From Paenibacillus sp. R14(2021) (GTDB lineage: Bacteria > Bacillota > Bacilli > Paenibacillales > Paenibacillaceae), in contig NZ_CP080269.1 in the NCBI RefSeq assembly GCF_019431355.1, positions 682,001 to 746,000 on the forward strand: a DNA stretch of 64,000 nucleotides, read 5' to 3'. A program made the position numbers and the translations under genes. Position 1 is the first letter of the stretch. The number at the start of each line of letters is the position of its first letter. This document shows, one piece after another, positions 26,549-36,171 of the stretch. The notes below the pieces were generated by a model that saw only the letters and a list, made by a program, of their open reading frames with translations, had not been told where the DNA came from and searched no databases.

Positions 26549-28047
26549 AGAAATTTACTACTGAACATCCGGCAAGATTGGGATTGGAGAGACCCGGAGA
26601 TCGCCCCAGCCCTTAAGGCATTGATCAGCTTCGGCTTGCGGAGCAGCATGCGAAGACGCTCCGCCAAATGACGGGCATCGCCCACGCGGAACGTATAACC
26701 GTTAAGTCCGTCGACGATTTTCTCGGACATTCCGCCTACGTTGGAGGCGATTACCGGCAAATGCGATGCCAGCGCTTCGTGAAGGGCGAGCGGATAATTC
26801 TCGTACCAGATTGAAGGCACGACGGCGATATCGGCTTCTTGGTAAATGCGAGGGAGTTCCGATTCGGTGTACGTGCCGCGAAACGAAATGCGCCGATCTC
26901 CGGACGCCATCCGCTTCAGCACCTCCGCATATTCCGGCTTGCCGGAACCGTAGAGATGCAGCCTGAGCCGGCGGTACGGCACCAAGGACATCGCTTGAAG
27001 TAGAACGTGAACGCCTTTATGTTCGTTTAACGATCCGCCGTAGACGAGCGTAATCGGGGCGCCAGTCCGATATGTTTTGGCGTTCGGGACAAGCGTCTCC
27101 CGCCGCATCCCGTGGGGAAGCACTTCAATCCGGAGCGAAGGCAGCACATGCTGGGTGTAGGAAGCCAGAAAAGCGGACGGCGAGAAGATGCGCTGCGCGC
27201 CATGAAGCAGGGGCGCGAGCGTGAGGAGGCGTTCGCTTGCTTGCGGAATCTGGCAATGGGCCATACAGGCCAGCCCGCCTTCCGGCCCGGCGCAGAGCTG
27301 TTTGTCGACCCGCACCAAAATCGAACGCGGGCATATGGACCAATAGTCCGTTAACGTCATGACATACGGGATTCCCAGCCTGCGGGCGGCCTGCACGAAC
27401 TCGATGCCGCGCATGGCATGCGCGATGTGAATCAAGTTCGGCTGCTCCCGGATCAGGACGGCTTCCGCCCACGCCGACAGCCGGGGTTCTTCGACGTTCG
27501 TAGCCGATTGGGCCGGATCTGCCGCCTGGATCCGATAGGCCAGTACCGGTACGCCGTCATAGACGTATTCTTCGCTCGCGATTTCGTCCGGGGAAGTGGC
27601 CTGCTCCGAAAGCTGACCGCTGTAAGTCACGACTTTTACGCGATGGCCTCGCTCCTGCATGCTTCTGGCCACGTTCAGCACGAATTTCTCGGTTCCGGTG
27701 TAAGACTCCGGATAAAAGGTATGGACGACATAAAGGATGGAAAGCCGTTCGCCAGACTGCTGGCGTTCATTGGGGGGCTGAGCCTCGAAAGGCCGGGCTT
27801 CGGGCAGCTGCAGCGCAGGCGCATGCAGAACCGCGGACTGCGCTGCAGCGAACTTCAGTCTCCGGCGTGCAGACCGTTTTCCTCCGGAGCGATGCCTTAG
27901 ACGCCCCGTTTTCTTCGAGGTTCGCAATTTGCGCCTCGGACGCGCCGGATGGACGGCGCTTCGCTTGGCCTTCTTTGCCGCTTTACTTGTAGGTGATGGC
28001 CGGCTCTGTTTGACGGATGCCGAACGGATTTTCCGCTTCCTCTTCAT
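26545..28047 (-). CDS. GT4 glycosyltransferase with long basic N-terminal tail
   Basis: The protein has 500 residues from ATG 28047 (GAAGGTG upstream). Residues 1-60 are a Lys/Arg-rich low-complexity tail (KRKRKIRSASVKQSRP...). From about residue 92 a GT-B fold starts with LSILYVVHTFYPESYTGTEK. The C-terminal nucleotide-sugar domain carries YGGSLNEHKGVHVLLQAM, GTYTESELPRIYQEADIAVV and the E-x7-E-type motif around YPLALHEALASHLPVIASNV. It is likely a retaining transferase acting on a surface polysaccharide or spore glycan. The tail is unusual for GT4 and may bind anionic polymer or nucleic acid (inference). Confidence 0.88.
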   Translation of the reverse strand: MKRKRKIRSASVKQSRPSPTSKAAKKAKRSAVHPARPRRKLRTSKKTGRLRHRSGGKRSARRRLKFAAAQSAVLHAPALQLPEARPFEAQPPNERQQSGERLSILYVVHTFYPESYTGTEKFVLNVARSMQERGHRVKVVTYSGQLSEQATSPDEIASEEYVYDGVPVLAYRIQAADPAQSATNVEEPRLSAWAEAVLIREQPNLIHIAHAMRGIEFVQAARRLGIPYVMTLTDYWSICPRSILVRVDKQLCAGPEGGLACMAHCQIPQASERLLTLAPLLHGAQRIFSPSAFLASYTQHVLPSLRIEVLPHGMRRETLVPNAKTYRTGAPITLVYGGSLNEHKGVHVLLQAMSLVPYRRLRLHLYGSGKPEYAEVLKRMASGDRRISFRGTYTESELPRIYQEADIAVVPSIWYENYPLALHEALASHLPVIASNVGGMSEKIVDGLNGYTFRVGDARHLAERLRMLLRKPKLINALRAGAISGSLQSQSCRMFSSKFL

Positions 28048-28187
28048 AGCACACCTTCGGTAAACGCTATACTTCTGCAAGCTGCTGGGTTATCATATGT
28101 GCGCCTGCCGAAATTGTCGAGGGCGCCCCAGCCGTCTTTCCTTTCGCCGAGCTGGCGGCAGGATCAATGGTATAGCAGCTATTATGC

Positions 28188-28230
28188 AAACAAGGAGCAG
28201 CTGCTAGTTAGGGCAGCTTGCTCCTTGTTT
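28188..28230. terminator. Long bidirectional terminator hairpin
   Basis: AAACAAGGAGCA at 28188-28199 pairs perfectly with TGCTCCTTGTTT at 28219-28230, with additional GCTGC/GCAGC-type pairing inside. T and A runs at the ends allow use from both sides. It ends the ars operon. Confidence 0.85.
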
Positions 28231-28279
28231 TGTTGTGTCCGTTCAATTATTAGTTCTATCTAGCGATTCGCCTATATGC

Positions 28280-28705
28280 TTATTTACCGTCTACTAGGAA
28301 TTGCTCGATACGGGCTTTAATGGCGTCTCGAGTGTTTCTGAACTGAACCATGATTTCTTCTTCAGTTCCAATTGCTTTCGCAGGGTCTTCGAAGCCCCAG
28401 TGCCATTTGATAACATTCTTGTTCATGATCACAGGGCAATGTTCGTCGGCATGTCCACAAAGCGTAACGACGTAAGTTGCTCGGTTTAACGTCTCCGTAT
28501 CGATAACATTGGAGCTATTGCCGCTGATATCGATGCCGGCTTCCTCCATGACTTGAACGGCGCGAGGATTTAATCCGTGTGCTTCAAGCCCTGCGCTTTT
28601 CACTTCGTATTTGTCGCCTCCGAGGGCGCTCAGGAAGCCATCGGCGATTTGACTGCGGCAAGAGTTACCGGTGCATAAGAAATAGACAAGTGGTTTGTTA
28701 CTCAT
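28280..28705 (-). CDS. arsC: Thioredoxin-coupled arsenate reductase
   Basis: The enzyme has 141 residues of the low-molecular-weight phosphatase fold. The P-loop reads [16 protein letters not shown] with nucleophile Cys11 and the following C16-R17. The redox pair is Cys83 and Cys90 in [12 protein letters not shown], as in the S. aureus pI258/B. subtilis ArsC class that reduces arsenate to arsenite using thioredoxin. It is last in arsR-arsB-arsC, 43 bp after arsB. Confidence 0.95.
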   Translation of the reverse strand: MSNKPLVYFLCTGNSCRSQIADGFLSALGGDKYEVKSAGLEAHGLNPRAVQVMEEAGIDISGNSSNVIDTETLNRATYVVTLCGHADEHCPVIMNKNVIKWHWGFEDPAKAIGTEEEIMVQFRNTRDAIKARIEQFLVDGK

Positions 28706-28748
28706 TTTGAATTACCCCTTTAGGATTGAATGGTGAGTTAGCGAGAAA

Positions 28749-30041
28749 TCAGCCTAAGACTTTAAGCCATAGATAAAGCCCGGATAGCGTAATGAACAAC
28801 ACCGGGACCGTTAGAATAATGCCGGTCTTGAAGTAAGCGCCCCAGGAGATCTTCACGCCTTTGCTCGACAGTACATGCAGCCAAAGCAGGGTGGCGAGCG
28901 ATCCGATCGGTGTAATCTTGGGGCCCAAATCGGAACCGATCACATTCGCATAGATGAACGCTTCACGAAATATGCCCGCCTTGTTCATACCGTGAATGGC
29001 CAGCGCATCGATCATGACGGTCGGCATATTGTTCATGATGGAGGAGAGAATGGCCGCAATGAAGCCGGAACCTACCGTTGCGACGAACAAGCCTTGCTCA
29101 CCCGTCCATTTGAAGAGCTTGCCGAGCTCATCTGTCAAGCCAACGTTTCGAAGACCATAAACGACGACGTACATACCGATAGAGAAGACAACCACGGCCC
29201 ATGGTGCTCCTTTTACAAGCTTCCAGGTATGGATTACCCGGCTCCGCCTAGCAAGGAACAAGAAGACGAGTGCTGCTGCGCCTGCAAAAATGGATACCGG
29301 AACCTCAATAAATTCACTCGTTAAATATGCGATGAGAAGAACGGCAAGGATGATCCAAGAGATCTTGAATAATCTGATGTCCTTAATCGCATCGACCGGT
29401 TTCTTCAGCTGAGTCAGGTCATAATGCTTCGGTATGCTGCTCCGATAGAAAAGGAAGAGCACCAGCAAGCTGGCAGCGACCGAGAAGAGCGTCGGAACGA
29501 TCATCCGGCTGGCATACTCCGCAAATCCTACGCCGAAGAAGTCTGACGACACAATGTTCACGAGGTTGCTGACGACCAGCGGCAGCGAAGCTGTATCGGA
29601 GATGAATCCACTCGCCATGATGAAGGGAAGAATCATGCGTTCATCAAACTTCAGCGCTCTAACCATTGCCAGGACGATTGGCGTCAAGATGAGCGCTGCA
29701 CCGTCATTTGCGAAGAATGCAGCAACCGCGGCGCCAAGCAAGATCACATAGACGAACATGAGATTCCCGTTCCCCTTGGCGAACCGAGCCATGTGAAGCG
29801 CTGCCCACTCGAAGAAACCAATCTCATCGAGTATGAGCGAAATCAGAATAACGGCCACGAACGCAAGTGTGGCGTTCCAAACAATCTGGGTTACGTCCCA
29901 TACATCGTGAAAATGGACGACACCGCAGATTAAGGCGATAACAGCGCCGCCGCAAGCAGACCAGCCGATGTTAAGGCCTTTAGGCTGCCAGATAACAAAT
30001 ACTAACGTAATGAGAAAAATGATCGACGCAATAGCCAGCAT
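28749..30041 (-). CDS. arsB: ArsB-type arsenite efflux transporter
   Basis: The protein has 430 residues with about 12 hydrophobic segments. Ion-transporter superfamily landmarks include [39 protein letters not shown] and [20 protein letters not shown]. It extrudes arsenite or antimonite with the proton motive force. It begins 14 bp after arsR in the same operon. Confidence 0.95.
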   Translation of the reverse strand: MLAIASIIFLITLVFVIWQPKGLNIGWSACGGAVIALICGVVHFHDVWDVTQIVWNATLAFVAVILISLILDEIGFFEWAALHMARFAKGNGNLMFVYVILLGAAVAAFFANDGAALILTPIVLAMVRALKFDERMILPFIMASGFISDTASLPLVVSNLVNIVSSDFFGVGFAEYASRMIVPTLFSVAASLLVLFLFYRSSIPKHYDLTQLKKPVDAIKDIRLFKISWIILAVLLIAYLTSEFIEVPVSIFAGAAALVFLFLARRSRVIHTWKLVKGAPWAVVVFSIGMYVVVYGLRNVGLTDELGKLFKWTGEQGLFVATVGSGFIAAILSSIMNNMPTVMIDALAIHGMNKAGIFREAFIYANVIGSDLGPKITPIGSLATLLWLHVLSSKGVKISWGAYFKTGIILTVPVLFITLSGLYLWLKVLG

Positions 30042-30055
30042 AGTGCCTCCTGAAA

Positions 30056-30376
30056 TTAGGTACAGCCTTGTGATTTCATAGCATTGATTTGTTCCTCCAG
30101 CGAAGGAAGATGTTCGATAACCTGCTTCAAATAAGGCTTATCTTCTACATTTAAAGAATAATAAACCCACTGGCTTCGCCGCTCTTCATTGATTAGACCG
30201 CCCGTTTTGAGTTTTTTCAAATGCTGGCTGACGTTAGGTTGTGAAGCCTCCAATAAATCGACGATATCGCAGACGCACATTTCTTTATGCCGGAGCAGCG
30301 CCATGATCGTCAATCTGGTTTTATCGGAGAGAAGCTTTAGGGATTCAGACACTTCTTCGATGGATTGCATGTTCAT
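30056..30376 (-). CDS. arsR: ArsR/SmtB family metalloregulator
   Basis: The protein has 106 residues from ATG 30376, with AAAGGAG just upstream. An in-frame GTG at 30382 is the alternative. The winged helix reads [20 protein letters not shown] and [20 protein letters not shown]. The C-V-C pair in the first recognition region is the arsenite-sensing site of classical ArsR. Arsenite binding should release the operator upstream and induce arsRBC. Confidence 0.94.
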   Translation of the reverse strand: MNMQSIEEVSESLKLLSDKTRLTIMALLRHKEMCVCDIVDLLEASQPNVSQHLKKLKTGGLINEERRSQWVYYSLNVEDKPYLKQVIEHLPSLEEQINAMKSQGCT

Positions 30377-30411
30377 CCACACTCCTTTCCATTCCTTGCC
30401 TCTACGTTTGT

Positions 30412-30475
30412 ATTATACACGACTGATTATATAAGTAAACAATTATATAACTGCATACTGATATTATAACTGCAT
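30412..30475 (-). promoter_or_regulatory. ars promoter and operator-like repeats
   Basis: On the minus strand a TATAAT lies at 30412-30417. Upstream are two TTATATAA elements (30427-30434 and 30443-30450) and two direct TATAACTGCAT repeats (30446-30456 and 30465-30475, 19 bp apart). The AT-rich palindromic elements overlap where the -35 should be, as in other ArsR operators. The exact contact sites are inferred. Confidence 0.55.
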
Positions 30476-30512
30476 TCAGCTATCTAAACGTTAGTGCGCA
30501 AAAATCTGGCGG

Positions 30513-31655
30513 CTAAGAAGCCGATTGCTTGCCATATAAGGCTTTGAGAAGCGGTGGCGTTGCAATCGTGGTCAGGATAACGGCAATTACCAAGGTAGTA
30601 AAATAGGTTCGGTTAACGAGATTTGAAGCAAGTCCGGTTGTGGCTAAAATGAGGGCAACTTCGCCGCGTGAAACCATGCCAGAGCCGATTATCAGTGAAG
30701 AATGCATATTGAAGCCGGTTAACCTGGCACCAAGTCCTGCACCGATTATTTTGGCGAGTACGGCAACAAGGGTCAACCCAACAATAAGACCCAATTGGTT
30801 GGAAAATCCTTCAAAGGAAACGGAAAGCCCGATGCTTACGTAAAAGACTGGCACAAACACAGCGTAGGCGATAGGCTCCATTTTTTTCTCTACTTCATGC
30901 TTAAATTCCGTTCTGGAAACGGCAATACCGGCAGCAAATGCACCAATAATTCCAGCGATGCCCAAGTATTCAGCGCCATAAGAGAAGAACAGGCAAATCA
31001 TAAAGGCGGTACTAATAACCGGCTCGGTAATTTTAAGATGGGAGAACTTTTTCATGATATACGGAACGACTTTCCAGCCAACCAAAATAACCAAGGCGAA
31101 AAAGATCATTTTCTTTCCGATCACGAGGGAGATGCTAATTTGCTCGTTGGTTAAAAAGCTCATCATTACGGCAAGCGTAATGACGACTAGAATATCATCG
31201 ACAAGCGCTGCACCTAAAACAGTTGTACTCTCGCGGCTTTTGAGCTGCCCAAGCTCGCGGAATGTCTGAACGGAAATGCTGACGGACGTAGCAGAGAGCA
31301 GCAAGCCTAGAAATATTGCGTGGCTATTGCCGAGTCCGAGTACAATTCCTGTCATATAGCCGCCTAGTAACGGCAGGATAATACCACCTACGGCAACGGC
31401 AATAGAAGAATTGCGATTATTATTAAGCTCCTTGATGTCCGTTTCAAGACCAGCCATAAACATCAGCAGCAATACTCCAATATGACTGAATGCTTGAATG
31501 ACATCGGAGTTTTGAACCCAGCCGAGCACGGCGGGCCCGATAACAACGCCGATAACGAGCTTGCCTAACACCGATGGCTGCCCTAGTCTTACGGAAATAT
31601 CTCCTGCGATTTTGGTGCTTAAGATGATGAGCATTAACGGTAAGAATAACGCCAT
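30513..31655 (-). CDS. CPA2-type cation:proton antiporter (KefB/NapA-like)
   Basis: The protein has 380 residues with 11-12 hydrophobic segments and no C-terminal TrkA_N domain. Family landmarks are GQPSVLGKLVIGVVIGPAVL, IGVLLLMFMAGLETDIKEL, then ALVDDILVVITLAVMM, where the paired Asp-Asp of electrogenic Na+/H+ exchangers is present. GSGMVSRGEVALILATTGL is near the end. It probably exchanges Na+ or K+ for protons. It is a separate unit from ars, about 137 bp upstream. Confidence 0.88.
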   Translation of the reverse strand: MALFLPLMLIILSTKIAGDISVRLGQPSVLGKLVIGVVIGPAVLGWVQNSDVIQAFSHIGVLLLMFMAGLETDIKELNNNRNSSIAVAVGGIILPLLGGYMTGIVLGLGNSHAIFLGLLLSATSVSISVQTFRELGQLKSRESTTVLGAALVDDILVVITLAVMMSFLTNEQISISLVIGKKMIFFALVILVGWKVVPYIMKKFSHLKITEPVISTAFMICLFFSYGAEYLGIAGIIGAFAAGIAVSRTEFKHEVEKKMEPIAYAVFVPVFYVSIGLSVSFEGFSNQLGLIVGLTLVAVLAKIIGAGLGARLTGFNMHSSLIIGSGMVSRGEVALILATTGLASNLVNRTYFTTLVIAVILTTIATPPLLKALYGKQSAS

Positions 31656-31670
31656 GAGTCCACCCTTTCC

Positions 31671-32990
31671 CTAAAAAAACACAGAAAGAGCCTGTTCATT
31701 GAACAGACTCCACCTTGTGTTCCCGTATGTGATTTGGCTCATTATATCACATTTCACCGTTCCGGGAAAATAGGAAAAACGGATTAACGAATTATTAGCC
31801 TTGCTTCGGCCTGCCGGCGGAATACTTTGCGGATTATTAAACACATTTCCCGGATCATATTTCGCTTTTACTCTCCGCAAACGAGGATAGTTCGCGCCGT
31901 AGTAGACCGGTCCGGAATTTTTGATTCCTTGGTCCGGAACATTGATGTAGGACCCCACGATATATGGCTGCAGCTTCCGGCGCGTTTCGCGAGCGACGGC
32001 AATATTCTTGGCGGCATCGGATTTCTTGGTCCATGAGCTGTTCCACTCGACGTAAAATTTCGCTTTCCGCCAGTAGAATGCCGTCGCTTTAGGCGCTACG
32101 CGGCTTACGGCTCCGCCCCAGTTGAGAAAGAAGAAGCCCGCGAATTCGTCTTCTACCTGCTCTAAGAACTTACGCATGGACTTGATGGCCTTATCCGGGA
32201 ACGGATGTCGGCCGAAACCGCTGGAGAACTGGTTGCTTTCCCTTTGCGTAAGGATAGGATCAGGAGGTAACAGGAAGTCCACAACTTTCGGGTAAGGTAA
32301 TAAGCGAATGATCTTGCTCGTTGTCGTTCCGATGCTTGTCATGGGCTTTAATAGACGGAGCGCCTCCGTCTTGGATCCGAGGAAAAGCCCGTTCATGGTG
32401 ACGTTACCGCCCTTTTTCGGACCGATCGACAGCTCGCTGCCCAGTCTGTTATCCACGCAGGGCGCCCATTTTTGCCAAGCTTTGAGTACCTCCGGGAATT
32501 GATCCCATGGCCAGGTGATGCGGTATACCGTAGCTTTCTCCGGAGCGGAATGCAGTTTGAATTTGTACTTGGTGTATACGCCGAAGTTACCGCCGCCGCC
32601 CCCTTTGGAAGCCCACAGGAGATCCGCGTTGCGTTTCTTGTTGGCGCGAATGACTCTACCTTTCGCGTCTACCATTTCGAGCGCAATCAAATTGTCGCTG
32701 ACGAGGCCTCCGTTGAAGCGGTCCGATTCCTCCGCCTAGCGTGATGCCGCCGATCCCTACGGTAGGACTGTCGCCAAACGGAGCGATATATCCGAGCGGC
32801 GCAAGCGTTTTAGCTATTCTTCCTACGGTGTTGCCCGATCCGACAATGGCAGTGCTTTTCTTTTTATTTAGATGAATTTGCTTCATTTTACTGACATCGA
32901 TGACAAGGCCTCGTTGACCTGTGAAAGAATGACTTCCAGAGAATGCCTTCCGCTTCTCGGACGGATGGGAACCTTGTGCGCGCATATAAT
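31671..32990 (-). pseudogene. FAD-linked oxidase (BBE domain), multiply frameshifted
   Basis: The C-terminal 300 residues are open (LLWASKGGGGGNFGVYTKYK, then YYGANYPRLRRVKAKYDPGN, the BBE domain). At about 32,735 the FAD-binding motif GIGGITLGGGIG runs out of frame. A second shift near 32,940 separates it from an RSGRHS-type segment. The first 60 or so residues of the family are missing. The C-terminal frame runs past the usual end (NNPQSIPP) through a terminator hairpin, so its original stop has also been lost. It was a berberine-bridge-type flavoprotein. Confidence 0.85.
31672..31710 (-). terminator. Intrinsic terminator of the dead oxidase gene
   Basis: GAGTCTGTTC (read on the minus strand) pairs with GAACAGGCTC around a 3-base AAT loop and is followed by a T-rich tail ending in T7. 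It lies inside the extended open frame, showing that the frame there is not original coding sequence. Confidence 0.75.
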
Positions 32991-33091
32991 TACACTTGAC
33001 CCAGCATATGGTACGTTATATCGTATGAAGGACATCCGACTATGGAGTGGGCAAATGCAGTTATTACAACGTTTTAATGAGGAGTGATTGC

Positions 33092-33895
33092 ATGGACAGT
33101 CTTGAAGTTGTTCGAAAATTTTATGATGAAACTGTTGAATATGAATGGAACCGGCTTGAACGCCACCAAGTCGAATATGAGCTTACTAAACGGTATATAA
33201 CCCGCTATGTTCAACCAAATGACAAGGTGTTGGACCTCGGTGGGGGTCCTGGTAAGTATTCCCTTTACCTTTCGGAGCTCGGCTGCCAGGTAACCTTAGC
33301 GGACCTTTCCCAGAACAACGTAGACTTTGCATTGCGGAAGGCACAAGAACTTGAACTGCCTCTGAAAGGATTACAAGTAGATTGCAGAGACTTATCAGGA
33401 ATTGAAGATGACCAATATGACCACATTCTCTGCATGGGACCGATGTATCATCTAATGGAAGAGGACGACAGGATTGTCACGATTAATGAATGCTTGCGAA
33501 AATTAAAGCCAAACGGGACACTGTTTGTGGCATTTGTATCTTCGTATTCATTCGTATGGGATTATCTACTTCGGGACCCAAGCTTGATATTGAACAAGGA
33601 GAATCGTTCTCAGCTTCATGCAATAGTCGAAGATAAGAATTTTACGGGATACGGGTTTTCGGAAAATTTCTTCATACGCCCAAGAGATGTGCTTTCTTTT
33701 TTCAAGCCTTTTTGCCTGGAAAAGCTTCATCTCCTTAATTGCGAGAGCTTCTTATATATGCGCGAAACAGAGCTCCTAAGACAATCACCAGAAGTGGTAA
33801 CGGCATGGCTCGATTTAGCAGAGCAAGTGTGCGAGCGCGAAGATTTGCTGAGTATAGCTGAACATTTGATGTACATTGGACGCAAACAGCAATGA
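33092..33895 (+). CDS. Class I SAM-dependent methyltransferase
   Basis: The protein has 267 residues from ATG 33092 with GAGGAGTG upstream; the frame is open to 33047. The SAM-binding motif I is VLDLGGGPGKYSLYLSELG (about residue 48). Motif II shows VTLADLSQNNVDFA, then the acidic post-motif and HILCMGPMYHLMEEDDR, typical of the methyltransf_11/25 group. The substrate is unknown. It is monocistronic and followed by a terminator. Confidence 0.88.
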   Translation: MDSLEVVRKFYDETVEYEWNRLERHQVEYELTKRYITRYVQPNDKVLDLGGGPGKYSLYLSELGCQVTLADLSQNNVDFALRKAQELELPLKGLQVDCRDLSGIEDDQYDHILCMGPMYHLMEEDDRIVTINECLRKLKPNGTLFVAFVSSYSFVWDYLLRDPSLILNKENRSQLHAIVEDKNFTGYGFSENFFIRPRDVLSFFKPFCLEKLHLLNCESFLYMRETELLRQSPEVVTAWLDLAEQVCEREDLLSIAEHLMYIGRKQQ

Positions 33896-33953
33896 TAGCT
33901 ATAACGAGAGGCGCTTAAACATTGTCGGATGACAAGAATATGATCTCATTACA

Positions 33954-33977
33954 GGCCGCGTAAATCGCGGCCTTTTC
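33954..33977 (+). terminator. Intrinsic terminator
   Basis: Perfect GGCCGCG-TAAAT-CGCGGCC stem-loop with a T4 tail. The core CGCG-TAAAT-CGCG is shared with the composite hairpin at 9996-10062. Confidence 0.8.
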
Positions 33978-34069
33978 TGTGTTATGGGTTTTTTCTTTTC
34001 ATGTTTATTTCAGAATTCCTTGGTATATTTGAGTTCTATGGACTCGTCACAACAGGAGGTAAGGGGATT

Positions 34070-34201
34070 ATGCGTATTTTGCTGGCTGAGGACGATGAGA
34101 TGCTTGGTGAGCTCACCGAGCATCAGCTGAAGCGGCACTATTATGTTGTCGACCATACACAGACGATGTTTAAGATGAAGGAGAAGAAAGAGAAGAAATA
34201 A
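34070..34201 (+). pseudogene. Truncated response-regulator receiver domain
   Basis: From ATG 34070 with AGGAGGTAAGG upstream: MRILLAEDDEMLGELTEHQL, the first beta strand, acidic pocket (Glu-Asp-Asp) and helix 1 of an OmpR-type receiver, then RHYYVVDHT. After about 33 residues the sequence becomes a Lys/Glu-rich tail and stops. The phosphoacceptor Asp (about residue 51) and the DNA-binding domain are absent. It is followed by its own terminator, so a short peptide may still be made. Confidence 0.7.
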
Positions 34202-34213
34202 GATGGGCATGAA

Positions 34214-34239
34214 GCCTGCCGGAGACGGCGGCTTTTTTT
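34214..34239 (+). terminator. Intrinsic terminator
   Basis: GCCTGCCG pairs with CGGCGGC (one bulged T) around GAGA and is followed by T7. Confidence 0.75.
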
Positions 34240-34269
34240 ATGTGGTTAGTCAGAACACCGGTTGGCGGC

Positions 34270-35166
34270 CTACACGTTTGTTAATTTCGCCTGAATTTCT
34301 TTTAAAAATAAATCGGCAGCAGCCGAAAAGACCTGATGCTTTTTCCAAACCATACTTAAACCAGATTCAAGTTTTGGCTGAAGAAATTTAAAACAAAGGT
34401 TACTATCACGAGACGTATCCACAATTTTATCAAGCGTTATTGCATAACCAATACCTTCTTTAACCATAATCGCAGCATTATAAGCAAGATTGTATGTAGC
34501 CACGACATTTAATTTACCAAAATCCTCGCCAAACCAATCCGAAAATTCATTTTTAGAAAACGTCTGCTTCATAGCCTGTCTTGAACAGATTAGTGGAACA
34601 TTTCTTAAATCCGCTGGTTGGATGGCAGCTTTCCAAGCAAGGGGACTGTCTTCCCTCATAATAACGCCCCAGACATCTTTGGCGGGGATATTGATATAAT
34701 TGTATTTTGATACTTCGGCTGGTTGAATTAATATGCCAAAGTCAAGCAATCCCTTGTCAAGCCGTTCAGTTACATCATCCTCGTTTCCGCTATAGAGGTG
34801 ATACCGTATATTTGGATAACTAAACTGTAATTCTTTAATTACCCGTGCAATCAGTTTCATGGCTTCTGTTTCCCCGCCGCCTATGTAAATATCACCGCTA
34901 ATTGTTTCTTCCATGGAGCTAAACTCCGCCTCTAATTTATCGACCATATCAACGATTTCTTCGGCTCTCTTTCTTAAGAGCATGCCTTCATCAGTAAGAA
35001 CGATACTGTGACTGCTGCGAATAAATAGTTTTTTTCCTAGCGCTTGCTCAAGATCTTTTAATTGTCTAGACAGGGTTGGTTGTGTAAGATGCAAAAAATC
35101 AGCCGCCGCCGTAATGCTGCCTTCTCTTGCAACAGTAAGAAAATAACGCAAAACTCTAACTTCCAT
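34270..35166 (-). CDS. LysR family transcriptional regulator
   Basis: The protein has 298 residues. The winged helix is MEVRVLRYFLTVAREGSITA, then ADFLHLTQPTLSRQLKDLEQ. The effector domain follows, including the CidR/CbbR-like GDIYIGGGETEAMKLIARVI strand near residue 90. This subgroup (YybE/YwbI-like) is common next to SDR and MFS genes. It is divergent from an SDR gene, with a perfect 9-bp palindrome between them that is its likely site. Confidence 0.9.
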   Translation of the reverse strand: MEVRVLRYFLTVAREGSITAAADFLHLTQPTLSRQLKDLEQALGKKLFIRSSHSIVLTDEGMLLRKRAEEIVDMVDKLEAEFSSMEETISGDIYIGGGETEAMKLIARVIKELQFSYPNIRYHLYSGNEDDVTERLDKGLLDFGILIQPAEVSKYNYINIPAKDVWGVIMREDSPLAWKAAIQPADLRNVPLICSRQAMKQTFSKNEFSDWFGEDFGKLNVVATYNLAYNAAIMVKEGIGYAITLDKIVDTSRDSNLCFKFLQPKLESGLSMVWKKHQVFSAAADLFLKEIQAKLTNV

Positions 35167-35218
35167 CTAAACGCCTCCTTGTTGCTTTATCATACACGTT
35201 CATGAAATGCCCAATAAG

Positions 35219-35239
35219 CATATCTTATTATAAGATATG
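35219..35239. promoter_or_regulatory. Perfect palindrome in LysR/SDR intergenic region
   Basis: CATATCTTA-TTA-TAAGATATG has 9-bp perfect arms. It includes the T-N11-A layout preferred by LysR proteins and lies between the divergent lysR and SDR genes. Confidence 0.65.
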
Positions 35240-35331
35240 AGTATTTGTTATATACAAATTGTAAGCTAAAATAAATACAAAGAGCAATATGATTCACATC
35301 ACACTTGGAAAGGCTGGAGGCAATGAATAAC

Positions 35332-36171
35332 ATGGATGCGTCAAAGGTTTGGTTTATCACGGGAGCCGGTCGGGGAATGGGCACAACAATCGCGAAGGCT
35401 GCTTTGAACGCGGGACACAGGGTAGTCGCTACCGGCCGTAACACGAATGTAGTGGGCAAGGCAATCGGTGAAAACGAAAATGTAAGGGTCGTCCAATTGG
35501 ACGTCACCCGGCCTGAAGATGCACAATCCGCAGTCAATGCGGCAATCGACCAGTTCGGTACCATCGATGTGCTGGTCAATAATGCTGCACACTATTATGG
35601 GGGGTTCTTCGAGGAACTGACCTCGGAACAAATCGAACGTCAGCTGCAAGTGGCCTTATTTGGCCCCATGCATGTTACCCGGACAGTGTTGCCGGTCATG
35701 CGCAAGCAACGTTCCGGTCATATCATCTCGATTTCATCGGGCGCTGGCCTTTCTGGATTCGAGTTCAATTCCGCCTATTGCGCATCGAAATTTGCGCTTG
35801 AGGGGTGGATGGAGTCGCTGGCGCCAGAGGTAACCCCATTCGGCATTCATACGACCATTGTCAACCCGGGCTTTTTCCGTACGGAACTTCTAACGGAGGC
35901 GTCATCAACTTACGCCAAACCATCGTTTGAGGACTATGCGGAACGCAGAGCTAATTACTTGGCATTTTTTAATGGACAGAACGGGCAACAGTCCGGCGAT
36001 CCGAACAAGCTTGCGAGCGCGCTCCTCATGATTGCTAGCCAAGAGCAACCGCCGAAGCGCTTAATCGCAGGCGCTGACGCAATTGGTATTGCAAAGCAGA
36101 AGATTGTCGATCTCCAGGCGCAGATCAATCCCTACCGTGATCTCTCGACGTCCATGGCCTATGACGATTAA
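35332..36171 (+). CDS. Short-chain dehydrogenase/reductase
   Basis: The protein has 279 residues from ATG 35332, 11 bases after GGAGG; an ATG at 35323 is too close to it. Motifs: TGAGRGMGTTIAKAAL (cofactor), VLVNNAAHYYGG, ISISSGAGLSGFEFNSAYCASKFALEGWM with Ser-Tyr-x3-Lys in place, then NPGFFRT. It belongs to the SDR subgroup with about 280 residues that reduces aldehydes or ketones. The following MFS gene overlaps its stop codon, giving an operon that may make and export a product under LysR control. Confidence 0.9.
   Translation: MDASKVWFITGAGRGMGTTIAKAALNAGHRVVATGRNTNVVGKAIGENENVRVVQLDVTRPEDAQSAVNAAIDQFGTIDVLVNNAAHYYGGFFEELTSEQIERQLQVALFGPMHVTRTVLPVMRKQRSGHIISISSGAGLSGFEFNSAYCASKFALEGWMESLAPEVTPFGIHTTIVNPGFFRTELLTEASSTYAKPSFEDYAERRANYLAFFNGQNGQQSGDPNKLASALLMIASQEQPPKRLIAGADAIGIAKQKIVDLQAQINPYRDLSTSMAYDD

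Noticed and set aside
36083-36160. Upstream extension of the MFS transporter
   Set aside because: The 26 extra codons lie wholly in the SDR gene and read as a basic non-membrane stretch; ATG 36161 fits TM1 and the usual coupled overlap.
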